Position numbers and translations under genes: made by a program
NCBI RefSeq assembly: GCF_033115175.1
Contig: NC_084831.1
Coordinates: 44,610,002 to 44,674,001, forward strand
Length of the DNA: 64,000 nucleotides
Direction: 5' to 3'
Source: Lepus europaeus
Lineage: Eukaryota > Chordata > Mammalia > Lagomorpha > Leporidae
The notes under the pieces: model-generated
Seen by the model: only the letters and a program-made list of their open reading frames with translations
What the model was told of the DNA's origin: nothing
The model's database searches: none
In this document: positions 24,052-54,552 of the stretch, piece by piece
Numbering within the stretch: the first letter of the stretch is position 1
How the letters are laid out: every line of letters begins with the position of its first letter

Positions 24052-24342
24052 GGAGACAGTATCATGGCACAATGGGTTAAGCCACTGTCTGCAGTGCTGG
24101 CATCCCATATTGGTGCCAGTTCACATACCAGCTGCTCCACTTCTGATCCAGCTCCCTGCTAATATGCATGGGAAAGCAGCCCAAGTACTGCACCTGTGCC
24201 CACGTGGGAGACCTGGATGGAATTCTGGGCTCATAGCTTTATCCTGTTGCAGCCACTTGGGGAGTGAATCAGCAGATGGGAGACCTCTCTCTCTCTCTGT
24301 AACTTTATTTCAAATAAATAAATAAAATCTCAAAGAAAATAA
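24052..24342 (+). mobile_element. CSINE
   Basis: cagtatcatggcacaatggg to caaataaataaataaaatctc. A C-repeat scrap (gccaggtgtttggctc) lies just before it. Confidence 0.85.
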
Positions 24343-24344
24343 AA

Positions 24345-25262
24345 AGACTTGGTTAAGATGACTGTGTCCTCTATCAGAGTGCCTGGGTTCTGTTCCCAGC
24401 TCTGGTTCCTGACCCCAGCATTCCCACTACTGTGATCCTTAGGAAGCAGCAGTGACGGCACAAGTAACTGGGTTCCTGCCACCTAGGCAGCAGGCCTGGA
24501 TTGGGTTCTGTTACCGGAGAAATTGCAGGGTTCTTGTCTTCGCGCAAGAAAGAATTCAGGCGTGAGACAGAGTAGTGGGAGGTAAAATAGCAGGGTTTAT
24601 TAGGAAGGGACATCTGTAAGGATGGATGGGCACCTCTCCAGACAGAGCCTGAGAGACCGGGGAGGAGGAAGGAGGGAGGTTACATGTTGAGTGGAGAGAT
24701 TACACAGCAAAGATGCAGAGCTGAGCGCGCAGTCCAGTTGAGGCTGGGGGTTTTTAAGGAGATGGGTCTTGCTTCCCCACCTCTGCTCCTCTTGGAACAA
24801 AGGGCTTTTTGGATGTAAATAGAAAAACTTCTCTTGAAGGTCTGAAACAAAGGACTTTATGGATGCAAATATTATCAGACAGGAGGAAGGGAGCAGGGTG
24901 TTTGAGATGCAGATACTAGGCTGCACCTGGGAGATTGTGGAAGATTGTCAGGCAGAAGGGGTGGGAACCTCCACCTGGCAGGTTATCAGGTAGAAGGGGG
25001 CAGGGCAGGATGCGAGGGCCAGGCTGCCCCTGAAACATTGTCAGGATGACTTTGAGATGCAGATGCATATGCTGGACATAGATGTCTTCTCTTTGTGCCT
25101 GTTACACACACATAAACTCATAACTGACTTCCTACCTAACAGTTCTTAGCTCCTGACTTTGGTGTGGCCCCGTCAGAGCTTTTGGGAGCATTTGGAGAGT
25201 GAGCCATTGGAAAGGAGCTCTGTTTGTGTCTTTCAAAAAATAATAATAATAAAAAAAAAATC
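24345..25262 (+). mobile_element. C-repeat SINE split by a solo LTR
   Basis: 5' part 24345-24508 and 3' part 25146-25262 (cttagctcctgactttggtg to the A-rich tail). The LTR at 24509-25141 lies between. Confidence 0.8.
24509..25141 (-). mobile_element. Solo LTR, class I (gammaretrovirus-like) type (fossil)
   Basis: A 633-bp block with inverted ends TGTTA/TAACA, flanked by the 4-bp repeat GTTC (24505-24508 and 25142-25145), splits a plus-strand CSINE. On the minus strand an AATAAA (24601-24596) lies about 90 nt before the end, as in an R-U5 region. The 4-bp duplication suggests class I. It is a solo LTR, with no internal region, and is younger than the CSINE it hit. Confidence 0.75.
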
Positions 25263-44835
<19,573 letters not shown>

Positions 44836-45125
44836 CCCGGGGCAGGTGGAGCGCCTCCACTGCTTCCTCATGCTGAAAATGGGGACCTGTGCACCCGGTG
44901 GGTGCTGTCCTGGGCCTAATGAAGGTGATCGTCAGGGGCCTGGGCCTCCAGAGCCGCAGGCCTGAGCTTTAAAATCATGGATTTAAAGCGAGCATGTGAT
45001 TTCCAAGTGGGACTCGATGAGGAGAGGGTTCAGTTTGAAGAGCGTTTGATCAGGAGCTAGGGTTTGGGACGATAACTCAGGTGCTTTTATTATTTAAGCA
45101 GAAATAAATGTGGCTGCTGCTTGGA
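44836..45125 (+). other. CPT2: CPT2 3' UTR
   Basis: Unique, repeat-free sequence follows the stop codon up to a canonical AATAAA at 45103-45108. Cleavage about 15-20 nt later would give a 3' UTR near 290 nt. The exact end is inferred. Confidence 0.7.
45103..45108 (+). terminator. CPT2: CPT2 poly(A) signal AATAAA
   Basis: A canonical hexamer 268 nt after the CPT2 stop, followed by GT-rich sequence (tgtggctgctgcttgg) suitable as a downstream element. It is the first AATAAA outside a SINE after the stop. Confidence 0.7.
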
Positions 45126-45596
45126 GAGGAGTCCTCGTCATTGCCTCCCTCTGGTGGCCTTGTGTCCATGGAGGACCTGCCCACAGAAGGCTCAGGAGGT
45201 TCAGGGAGCCGCGCCGTCTTCAGGTGCCGTCCTGTCCGCGGCCTGGCCCGGTCCCGCCCCTGCTGCCAGGGATGCGCTGCTGCTGCTCCGTCCGCCCTGG
45301 AGGCCGTGCCCCTGGCTTAGGGAAGTGCCACTGTCCTGTCGCCTGGCAGTGTTTGCGGTCCCCAGCTGTGGCTGAGGGTGGGAGGCGTGACTCTTCACAC
45401 CTTGCACTGAGGAACCCATGTCACCGAGTGGACCGCACACAGACGGTTCCTCACCAGTTCACTGTCAAAACCCTGCCGTAACGTGAAAGAGTGCTTTTAT
45501 CACTGCTGAAAAGGAAGGGGTCTCATTGGTGTCTAATTTGCCATTAGTTTGCATTCCCAGTGGCTTCCCAGCCAGTTGTCGGTACAGCTGGGATTT
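45126..45596. other. CPT2-CZIB spacer, unassigned
   Basis: GC-rich sequence downstream of the CPT2 poly(A) site with chance ORFs only. Confidence 0.5.
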
Positions 45597-45909
45597 TTTA
45601 AAATGTGTATTTATTATTTACTTGAACAGTAATTACAGAAGGTGGGTGGAGTTAGGGAGTGGGAGGGAGATCGTCCATCTGCTGGTTCACTCCCAACAGC
45701 TGCTGGGGCTGAGCCAAGCTGAAGCCAGGAACCAGGAACTCCATCTGGGTCTCCCACGTGGGTGCAGAGGCCGAAGTAATAGGACCGTCCTCCACTGCTT
45801 CCCCAGGTGCACTAGCAGGGAGTTGGATTGGAAGTAGAGCAGCCAGGACTAGAACTGGTGCTCAGATGGGACGCCGGTGTTACAGACCTGCTGTGCCACA
45901 ATGCCAGCC
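45597..45909 (-). mobile_element. CSINE
   Basis: Duplication cagctgggattt at about 45586 and 45912. Confidence 0.9.
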
Positions 45910-45934
45910 CCAACAGCTGGGATTTGAATTCTGG

Positions 45935-45987
45935 AATGACTAGGTGACAGAGTACTTTCAATGCTTTACTTCATTTAATCTTCCTTA
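45935..45987 (-). mobile_element. MIR fragment next to a CSINE
   Basis: tgctttacttcatttaatct recalls the MIR 3' segment in reverse, directly before a plus CSINE. Confidence 0.4.
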
Positions 45988-46330
45988 TAGGGGTCGGCAC
46001 CGTGGTGCACTAGGTTGATCCTCCGCCTGCGGTGCCAGCATCTCATATGGGCGCTGGGTTCTATAGTCCCGGTTGCTCCTCTTCCAGTGCAGCTCTCTGC
46101 TGTGGCCCGGGAGTGCAGTGGAAGATGGCCCAAGTGCTTGGGTCTCGCACCCGCATGGGAGACCAGGAGGAAGCACCTGGCTGCTGGCTTTGGATTGGTG
46201 CAGCTCTGGCCGTAGTGGCCACTTGGGGAATGAAGCAACGGAAGGAAGACCTTTCTCTCTGTCTCTCTCTCTCTCACTGTATCTTTGCCTGTCAAACAAA
46301 TAAAAATAAAATCTTTAAAAAAAGAAAAAG
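45988..46330 (+). mobile_element. CSINE2
   Basis: ggggtcggcaccgtggtgca to caaacaaataaaaataaaatc. Flanks atcttccttatag and atcttatag resemble each other. Confidence 0.92.
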
Positions 46331-47003
46331 AGAAAAAATCTTATAGTTCGTATGAACCTACCTTCATGTTTTCTTCGCTCACAATTCATGTGGGCGGAGC
46401 GGCCGCTCTATGAACGCCCAGCAGGCACCAGGGCCCCTGTATTCTGTAGGTTGCTCAGAGAGGCACTTGATGGCTGCCAGGGCACGTAAACCTGATGCTG
46501 CTCTCTGTCATGGATTGCGATCAGAACATCGACTGCCATCCTGAGTCCCCGGTTCCTTCTCGCTTTCTGACCATAGGCGGTTATTGTGCCTCTCGGGTCT
46601 ACGAGTTCCTCTTTGTAAAAGGGGGATAATTCCCACAGCATGGGGAGCGCATAAGCATTACCTGTAACGACAGAGGTGAGGCGCCTGCCACTCGGCTGAG
46701 ACTGAATCTGTCTTCTCACTGCTCTGTGACGCCTGCTGCTTTCCTTCACTCCTCACTGAAGTGCTGGCTGCACTTGCACGGCGAGGCCTCCACAGCACAG
46801 CTCCTGACACTGTGGCCTCACTGGATCTTGGACGGCTGAAGGATTACGTAGTGCTACGTTCAGAGCAATACACGTTGGGTGCACACTAGCCGGTCTCAGT
46901 GCTGAGCATTCCCATGTATACCTCCTGACTCTTCCTTCTTGTCTTGGATTCGTGTTACGAAGGATTCCAGAACGGCAGCTAGGATGGCAAAGACACTTAA
47001 CTG
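46331..47003. other. CPT2-CZIB spacer, unassigned
   Basis: Holds a 113-codon minus-strand ORF (46749-46408) without a recognised family or splice context. No repeat recognised. Confidence 0.4.
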
Positions 47004-47326
47004 GTTTTTTATTTATGTATTTGACAGGTAGAGTTACAGACAGTGAGAGGGAGAGACAGAGAGAAAGGTCTTCCATCCGCTGGTTCACTCCCCAAATGGC
47101 TGCAACGGCCAGAGCTGCGCCGATCTGAAGCCAGGAGCCAGGTGCTTCCTCTCGGTCTCCCATATGGGTGCAGGGACCCAAGGACTTGGGCCATCTTCTA
47201 CTGCTTTCCCAGGCCACAGCAGAGAGCTGGATTGGAAGTGGAGCAGCTGAGACTAGAACTGGCACCCATATGGGATGCTGGCGCTGCAGGTGGAGGATTA
47301 ACCTACTGCGCCAAGGCGCCGGCCCC
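47004..47326 (-). mobile_element. CSINE
   Basis: Duplication acacttaact at 46992 and 47328. Ends gcgccaaggcgccggcccc. Confidence 0.92.
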
Positions 47327-47389
47327 AACACTTAACTAAGCCTCAACCCAGTGGGGGCTCAAACACAAGCTTGCTCATTTGCAACAACC

Positions 47390-47575
47390 ATTTGCAAAGC
47401 TCTTCCTGTGTATCAGCTTCTTGTAGCTCCTCAACTCTGGAACAGGCAATTACCCCACTTAACACGGAGAAGGTGGGTAGGTGGAGGCAAGAGGTGTGGT
47501 GCTTAACTAAGGTCAGTTTGTGAATGACAGGACCAGAGCCAGCTGAGTCCTCGGTCAGTGCGCTTTCCATTGTTT
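47390..47575 (-). mobile_element. MIR
   Basis: aactaaggtcagtttgtgaa and gacaggaccagagccagctg with a gtgcgctttccattg end match reverse MIR. Confidence 0.65.
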
Positions 47576-47593
47576 GTCTAGCTTTCCAGTGAT

Positions 47594-47970
47594 TGCTTTA
47601 TTTTATTGATTTATTTTAGTTATTTGAAAGGCAGAAGGACAGAAAGGGAAGGAGGAAGAGGGGGAGGGAGAGGGATGGAGGGAAGAAGAGAGAGCGCGCG
47701 AGCAAGCTTCCATCCCCTGGTTCACTCCTCAAGTGGCCTTAAAACCTGGGGCTGGGCCAGGCTGAAGCCAGGAGCCAGGACCTCCACCCGGCTCTCCCAC
47801 ACGGATGGTAGGAACCCGAGGACTTGAGCCATCATTTGCTGCTTCCAGGGGCATTGGCAGGGAGCTGGTTTGGAAGCGGAGTGTCTGAGACACACACCAA
47901 CACTTCACACCGGATGCGGTGTCCCAAGTGGCAGCTTAATGCACGTTAAGGCCTCCACGACCGCCCCTCC
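47594..47970 (-). mobile_element. CSINE, old type
   Basis: Duplication ccagtgattg / ccagtaactg. Contains a GGA-rich expansion at 47648-47690. Confidence 0.85.
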
Positions 47971-48115
47971 AGTAACTGTATTTCAAAGCAGCTGCTTCCT
48001 GGGTCAGGAGAACGGAACTTCCTAAGTTGATCGCTGCCGCTCCTCATCCTGAAGCACTCATGCGAGGAGCTGCTCTCTGGGAAGTCCCAGGCTTCCTCCA
48101 GGGGCTGCTGAGCAG

Positions 48116-48310
48116 GTCAGGCCGCCACAGTCCTAGCACAGACTGAAGTTCCTGCTTCCCACTGTAAGTCATGGCACCACGTGCGGTCTGCCTGTTTCTC
48201 AGCCCCGCCCTCTGTTACTGTGGTCTCATGAAGACCACTGCACGGCTGCTGCTGGACTGGGAAAGTGTGCCCCGTGATTCGAACGTCCGACCCCTCCAGA
48301 ACTCATACTG
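48116..48310 (+). repeat. Left arm of inverted duplication
   Basis: 195 bp that reappear in reverse complement at 49326-49525 with only a handful of differences. Its right edge carries about 40 bp of MaLR LTR end that does not continue into LTR here, so this arm looks like the derived copy. Confidence 0.9.
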
Positions 48311-48410
48311 CAGATTCCTGCTTCTCTCCGAGCACTGCCAGGACCCCCAGGCTGAGGCCTGTAAATGCCACGTGGAGAGCCAAACCCCACTTTCGTGATG
48401 TCTGTCTCAC

Positions 48411-49065
48411 ATGCCGTACAGTAAGTGCAGCATCCGGCTGTTAGCGTACTGGCATTTATACAGCCATCAGCATGATCCAGTCTGGTACATTTGCATTCCA
48501 GATAGAAACCTTGTTCCCATTAACAGTCACCCCTTCCTCCCACCCTGCCCCACAACTCTCCTCGCCTTAGTAATCGCTGACCTCTCGATCGTCTCCAATT
48601 CCAGCCATTTCGTATCAATGGAATCATACAGTCGGTGGCCTCTGGAGACTGATTTCTTCCCCTGGACATAGTGTTCTCAAGGTTTATTTGTGTTCTAGCC
48701 TGCGTCAGTCCTTCAGTCCTCTTCATAGCCAAGCCGTGTTCTATACGGATTACCGTTCATCAGATGATGGCCAACTGGGTCGCTAACGGTCTCTGGTTTC
48801 CATGAGCATTTGTGAGTGAGTTTTTGTGTGGGCATGTTTTCCTTTTCTTGAGTACACACTGAGGAGCGGAATGGCTGGGCCAGGTGGTACCTGTTTAATT
48901 ATGTCAGTACCCTGGCTGTTGTACCATTTGACGCTGCCACCAGCAAAGCGTGCAGGTCCTAGTTTTCCCACATGCCCGCCAGCACTCGTGATCTGTCATT
49001 CTTGGGATGCCATTTTGATGGGTGGGAAATGGTGTCTTCCTGTGGCTTTGATTAGCCTGTTTTAA
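48411..49065 (-). mobile_element. Old L1 (L1M-like) fragment
   Basis: In reverse this is an L1M 3' segment: atcaatggaatcatacagtc, catcagatgatggccaactg and cactgaggagcggaatggct are the complement of well-known L1 text. It fills the loop between the two arms of the inverted duplication. Confidence 0.75.
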
Positions 49066-49085
49066 GTTAGGCCATCTTAAGATCC

Positions 49086-49365
49086 TCTCTTACTCTGTTT
49101 TGTGCGACAGTCTAACAGAATACCTAGAGTTGGGTAATTTATAATGAGAAACCCGTTACTCAAGGTGATGCCGGCAACCCTGGGTCTTGTGTGTTCACCT
49201 GGCAGAAGATGGGAGGGGGGTGGCTGACCTCCCCCTTAGGGCACCAGTCCCACCCAGGAGGGTGGAGCCCTCATCCCCTCCTAAGGGTCCCACCTCTTAA
49301 TGCTTTCACAACAGAGATTAAATTTCAGTATGAGTTCTGGAGGGGTCGGATGTTCGAATCACGGG
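49086..49365 (-). mobile_element. MaLR LTR (MST/MLT1-like), fossil
   Basis: taacagaatacctagagttgg with gggtaatttataa, and further on cccacctcttaatgctttcac and gttctggagggg, match the reverse of a MaLR LTR. Its end lies within the right arm of the inverted duplication. Confidence 0.75.
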
Positions 49366-49525
49366 GCACACTTTCCCAGTCCAGCAGCAGCCGTGCAGTG
49401 GTCTTCATGAGACCACAGTAACAGGAAAAGGGCGGGGCTGAGGAATAGGCAGACCGCACGTGGTGTCATGACTTACAGTGGGACGCAGGAACTTCAGTCT
49501 GTGCTAGGACTGTAGCCGGCCTGAC
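49326..49525 (-). repeat. Right arm of inverted duplication
   Basis: 200 bp, the reverse complement of 48116-48310, roughly 95% alike by eye. It differs mainly by a few substitutions and a short indel around ccgccc. It begins inside a MaLR LTR that continues leftwards, so this is the original context. Confidence 0.9.
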
Positions 49526-50007
49526 ACAGGAGTCAGCACTTCTAGCTGTTGAGGTTCGCGTCCTGCGGCCATGAAGAGTAAGGCACATGGACAAAGAAAC
49601 GTGATCAGAGAGGCCAGGGTCACTGAAGCAAAGCAAAGCTCCCGCAGTGGGAGGGCTCCCCGAGAGGGCTGCTCTGAGGGGACGGTGTCCAAGGGTTCGT
49701 ATGCTTTGGGCAATGAGGTTTATGTTTAAACATGTTGTTTAGTCACCGATGGCCTCACTGCTGGGGCATCACTACCTGGAGGTAGACAGGTCCGGCTGTG
49801 ACCGCCTGCTGGTCTGTTTCCAGTTTCTCTATCTTGTTTGTGAGTGCTGGGGGCAGTTTGTTCCGGGCATATCCCTCCAACACCAGGTTTGAGTTCCCTG
49901 AGCCCGTGTCCCTGACTGTCTGCTTAGGATTACATCATAGCTGGCTCCTGTCTCTAGCAGCATGAAAACATGGTGATGTACAAAGAAGGCCTGAAAAGGA
50001 ATGGGGG
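49526..50007. other. CPT2-CZIB spacer, unassigned
   Basis: Unique sequence. Nothing recognised. Confidence 0.5.
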
Positions 50008-50325
50008 GAGGGGCCGCGCTGTGGTGTAGGGGGTAAAGCTGCCACCTGCAGTGCTGTCATCCCATATGGGTGCTGGTTGGAGTCCCGGCTGCTCCACTTC
50101 CGATCCAGCCTAGGAAAGCAGTGGAGGATGGCCCAAGTCCTTGGGCTCCTGCACCTGCGTGGGAAACCCAGAAGCTCCTGGCTCCTGGCTTTGGATAAGT
50201 CCAGCTCCAGCCATTGTGGCCATCTGGGGAGTCAACCAGCCAATGGAAAACACCCCCCACCTCTGCTTCTCTGTAACTTTGCCTTTCAAATAAAATAAAA
50301 TAAATCTTTTTCAAAAAAGAAAGAA
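50008..50325 (+). mobile_element. CSINE
   Basis: ggggccgcgctgtggtgtag to caaataaaataaaataaatctt. Confidence 0.9.
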
Positions 50326-50464
50326 ATGGGAGGGGGGAACACATCTGTGTTAAGGACCTGTGGTACTAGAGCTTATAACAATTTTTTTGTTTTATTAATA
50401 TAATGCTGTTTGATCCATACCCAGTCAAGAGGCAAAGAAGAAAGGAAAGAATTCACGTTGGCAG

Positions 50465-50660
50465 CCCCTCACCCGCACAGCCTGCCCTCGTTCCTGGCTC
50501 TGAGCCCGGCATACACCGTCCCCTGTGCTTGGAATGCCCTCGGCCCTGGCACAAACTCTGACAAATTCCTCCTTCCTTGTTCCTTTGGGTGTTGCTCAAA
50601 TACGCCCACCCGTGGGGTCTCCCCCATGGGAAGCCTGGGTCACACAGGCCTCCCTCCTCC
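50465..50660 (+). mobile_element. L2 LINE 3' fragment
   Basis: ctgtgcttggaatgccctcg, cctccttccttgttccttt and gttgctcaaatacgcccacc follow the remembered L2 3' end. Confidence 0.6.
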
Positions 50661-50849
50661 TGCGTGGGCTTCTGCTATAGCCAGCAAGGGCCCTGACGTG
50701 TGGCGGGGCATCCTGGGGACTGTGTGGTTCCCTCAGGTGTCCACATCTTCCCAAGGTGACTTTGTGGGGCCTCCAGTGAGAGCTCCTCCATCCCCAACTG
50801 GCCACCTGCCTCTAGTGGTGACCCCTCGCTCCAGTCCTCTCCTCTATGG

Positions 50850-51380
50850 TCAAGTCCAGTCCCAGCCCTGCTTAGAATCCTTCAGTGGTTTCCCTCCCTC
50901 CCTCCTTCCTTCCTTCTTCCCTCCTTCAGTGGTTCCCTCCCTCCCTCCCTTACTTCTTAAACATTTATTTATTTGGAAGATAGAATTGCAGAGAGGGAGG
51001 GAGACAGAGAGATTGTCCATCCACTGGTTCACTTCCCAAATGGCCGTGACAGCCAGGGCTGGGCCAGGCCAAAGTCAGGAACCAGGAATTGCATCCCAGT
51101 CTCCCGCTGCTTTCCTGGGGGTGGGAGGCAGTAGCAGGGAGCTGGATGGGAAGTGGAGCAGCTGGGCCTGGAACTGGCGCTCATTTGGGATGCGCCAAGC
51201 CAGAGGCAGCGGCTGCCTTCAGTAGTTTGCTATCACCCTGGAAAAAAAGTCAGTACTCCTTGCTGTGACGGTTGAGGCCTTGAGGGAGCTGCCCTGCTGT
51301 CTGCTTTTTTTCAGCCTCTTCACCCCTTCCACTTCCTCCGGAGCTTTGGAGCTTGGCTCAGCCACCTGGCGCAGGGGGAC
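50850..51380 (+). mobile_element. Second L2-like fragment, split by a CSINE
   Basis: cttagaatccttcagtggtt before the CSINE and actccttgctgtgacggttg after it match the more 5' part of the same L2 region. The CSINE and a CCCT-rich tract lie between. Confidence 0.45.
50951..51212 (-). mobile_element. CSINE inside an L2 fragment
   Basis: Duplication ccttcagtggtt / ccttcagtagtt. A (CCCT)n-rich tract precedes it at 50890-50950. Confidence 0.85.
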
Positions 51381-51894
51381 TCCCTGCTAATTGCAGGGTC
51401 CCTGCTCCTCCTGGGGATGCCCAGGGCGACGTGAACCGACCATTAGCAAGCCCTTGTCGGTTTCTACAGCTGTCTCCATTGCTAGTCCGTGGGGAGCACA
51501 CAGCGGAGCTCCTGAGAGAGAATGACCACCCGAAGCCCTGCCTTGTGATCCTCTATCCGCCTGAGCAAGCGCCGGGTAGGCAGAGGCATTTCTCATGCAG
51601 TTCAGTGTCCGTAGCAGCGTGGTACCCTGAAGTGCAGTGTGGTGACCACCGGCCGGCGGCAGGGGACGCCCCGGGCTTCTGCAGCGTGTGCCTCTTCGAG
51701 CTGACACCCGCCAAGCCGGCCGGGCAGACAGGAGCCAGCGGCAGCCACACATCCTCCGGGAGCAGCTGACTCCAGGTTCACCGTCCCTTGCAGTTCTATT
51801 AGAACATCGTGCAGGAGAATCCAAGAGAAAATGAACTCTGGCTTTTGTACTGACCAGCCTTGGCCAGTTCAGCTTCCTGTATCTGTCTGCAGGA
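51381..51894. other. CPT2-CZIB spacer, unassigned
   Basis: GC-rich. The 138-codon plus ORF at 51353-51769 overlaps L2-like text and shows no known domain. Confidence 0.45.
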
Positions 51895-51931
51895 GTCATT
51901 CATTTGAAAGTCAGAGTTACACAGAGAGAAG

Positions 51932-51977
<46 letters not shown>

Positions 51978-52232
51978 CTTACTTCTGGTTCACTCCCCAG
52001 TTGGTCGCGACGGCCGGACCTACGCCCATCCGAAGCCAGGAACCAGGAGCTTCCTCCAGGCCTCCCCTGTGAGTACAGGGGCCCAAGGACTTGGACCATT
52101 TTCCATTGCTTTCCCAGGCCATAGCAGGGAGCTGGATTGAAAGAGGAGCAGCAGTGTATTGAACCGGCATCCATATGGGATGCCTGCGCTTCAGGCCAGG
52201 GTATTAACCTGCTGCGCCACAGTGCCAGCCCC
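51895..52232 (-). mobile_element. CSINE with (GA)n
   Basis: Duplication caggagtcattc / caggagtgattc. A pure (GA)n of about 38 bp at 51938-51975. Confidence 0.92.
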
Positions 52233-52279
52233 AGGAGTGATTCTTTTTTAGTAAGTGTTTTGTTTTTTTCTTTCTTAAA

Positions 52280-52594
52280 AAATAAATTTTACTTAGTTTT
52301 TTTTTTTTTTTTTTTTAACTTGTTTGAAAGGCAGAGTTGCAGAGACACAGAGAGAGAGAGAGATCTTTCATCGCTGGTTCACGCCCTAAATGGCTCCAAT
52401 AGCCTGTTTCCCACGTGGGTGCAGAGACCCAAGTACTTGGGTCCCCATCCTCCGCTGCTTTCCCAGGCGACAGCAGAGAGCTGGATTGGAAGTGGAGCAG
52501 CCGGGACAGAATCCGGCACCCCGGCCAGGACTAGAACCTGGGGTGCCGGCGCCACAGGCAGAGGATTAGCCTAGTGAGCCGCAGCACCGGTCCC
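52280..52594 (-). mobile_element. CSINE2
   Basis: Poly-T of about 28 nt, then a body with cccggccaggactagaacct and gagccgcagcaccggtccc. Confidence 0.92.
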
Positions 52595-52838
52595 TGTCGC
52601 TCTTTCAAATCAATCTTTTTTTCAGAAAGAAAGGGAAAAGTACAGTTGATTTTCATACACCAATTTTAAATCCTGCACCTGTTCTTTCAGACCCAGTGAA
52701 AAATCTTAGCACACACATGAGCTGTTTCTTTTTTTCAAACCGTTTACCTTACCCTCTTCTTCCTGTCTTGTACTGGGTATGAACAGAAACGGTGATCAAG
52801 GGCATCTTCAGCTCACCTGACCTTGAGTGGAATACTCC

Positions 52839-53124
52839 ATTTTTTTTTTTTTTTTTTTTCTTTTTGGACAGGCAGAGTTAGTGAGAGAGACAGAAAGGTC
52901 TTCCTTTCTGTTGGTTTACCCCCCCAAATGGCCACTACAGCCGGCGCACTGCAGCCGGTGCTCTGCGCCAGATCCAAAGCCAGGAGCCAGGTGCTTCCTT
53001 CCGGTCTCCCATGGGGTGCAGGGCCCAAGCTCTTGGGCCATCCTCCACTGCCTTCCCGGGCCACGAACCCGGGGTGCTGGCACTGCAGGCAGAGGATTAG
53101 CCAAGTGAGCCGCGGTGCCGGCCC
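52839..53124 (-). mobile_element. CSINE2, internally deleted
   Basis: Poly-T, ctttttggacaggcagag, then ggattagccaagtgagccgc. About 50 bp of the usual middle is missing. Confidence 0.9.
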
Positions 53125-54369
53125 ACTCCACACATTTCATCACATATTAAACGTGGCATTTGCTCTAGGTTTTCTGTAAATATCCTTTGTGAGCTGAATA
53201 GTTTTGTTTTAGTCCTAGTTTGCTAGAACTCTTTGGTTTGTTGCTAAATAGATATTGAATGTTATTGTTTCTACATCTATTGACATAAATCAACTTTTTT
53301 CCTTTAATCTGTTAATGACTTGTAAAGAAAACCTTCAGATCCCATTAGTATTTTATGAACTTCACACACACTGGGTTCCGGCCAGGCAGTGTGCAGACCC
53401 CGTGAGTGGGGGGCTGGCTGACCTGCTGGCTGATGAAGGCTGAAGCAGCCGAGCCCTGTTAGGTCAGAAAAGAGCTCTGGGGGCTAAAAACGCTTGGGAC
53501 CTTGAGGAAACCCAACACGGCCGCCAGACTAGAAAGGGGACAAGGTAAGGATCTCTTTACCACCCGACCCGGGCAGCTTTGTCAGAGATTGGAGGATCGC
53601 ATTGACTGGGAGGGGTAGATCCTTTCCTACTCCCCAAAAGTGGGGAATAAAGACACTAATTTGTACTTCCAAAGAATTTCCAGGCTCTAGCAGAATACTG
53701 GAGAAATAACGTCTCTGCTTACAGGTTTTCTAAATGGGTTCACTAGTGTTGAACGCAAGAGTCCCCTTAAGACCTGGCTAGGCAATGAACAACTCTTCAC
53801 GGTGTGGGACTGCCACTCAGAGAACCAGGCCACTAAGACTTAAAATGGCCACAACTGCTGTTTTCCCAGCTCCAAATGGCTGTTAGGGGCAGAACACAAG
53901 GGGACAAACCAGGAGGAGGAGCTACAGGGAGCCTGATGGGCACCCAGTGCCTGATCACATCGAGAGCAGGCACCTGGCGACCAAGCAGGACTTCTGCAGA
54001 GCAGATGCACGCCAGGGGCAGGCTGGTGCCTCCAAAATCCCCTCTACCTCTGGAACATGCAATGACCTGAGACAACAGATGCCTGGGCTCATTTGAGGGC
54101 CAACCTGGTCAATGCAGTGCTTGACTGCTGGGCACATTCTGCAAGCTGCCCACCCTTTGGGCCGCTGGCTTTGATACCTTTGATCGTCTGGGTTGCCAGG
54201 CTGCTCCCCAACAGCTGGAGTCCTTAGTAGTTGTGTGCTCCTTCATATTTTGCAAATTGGAACAAGCATAGGATTGTCAATGGCGGGAAGGTTCCAGGAA
54301 GCAAAGACTTCCAGTATGAAATCAAATCTGAGGAGGGAGCGGTCGCGCCTGACTCTCCCTTCATGTGCC
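53125..54369. other. CZIB downstream flank, unassigned
   Basis: No CSINE in 1.2 kb, which is unusual for this window. No gene or repeat family recognised. Confidence 0.45.
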
Positions 54370-54552
54370 AGGGTGGCATGAACAGGAGCTTTATTGGTGA
54401 GCCGTGGAAGCTCCGACAGAGCCGAACATGCAGACTCTGAGGGCCGGGTACAGCTGCCGGAATACGAGGGGACGGGACCAGCCTCAGTGGGCTCTGCTGC
54501 TGGGGCACTTTGTCTCTTCCTAGCTCTGAAGGTAGGGATGCAGGGAGAGGGC
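54370..54552 (-). other. CZIB: CZIB 3' UTR
   Basis: Short unique stretch between the stop and an AATAAA on the minus strand (54395-54390), giving a 3' UTR of about 170-180 nt. The cleavage point is inferred. Confidence 0.6.
54390..54395 (-). terminator. CZIB: CZIB poly(A) signal AATAAA
   Basis: TTTATT on the plus strand reads AATAAA on the CZIB strand, about 160 nt after the stop. It is the nearest canonical hexamer. Confidence 0.65.

Noticed and set aside
51353-51769. 138-codon plus-strand ORF
   Set aside because: Overlaps L2-like text, has a Ser/Gly-rich tail, and no family resemblance or splice context.
54231-54440. Plus-strand ORF over the CZIB 3' end
   Set aside because: It covers the CZIB 3' UTR and its poly(A) signal antisense. 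No domain recognised.
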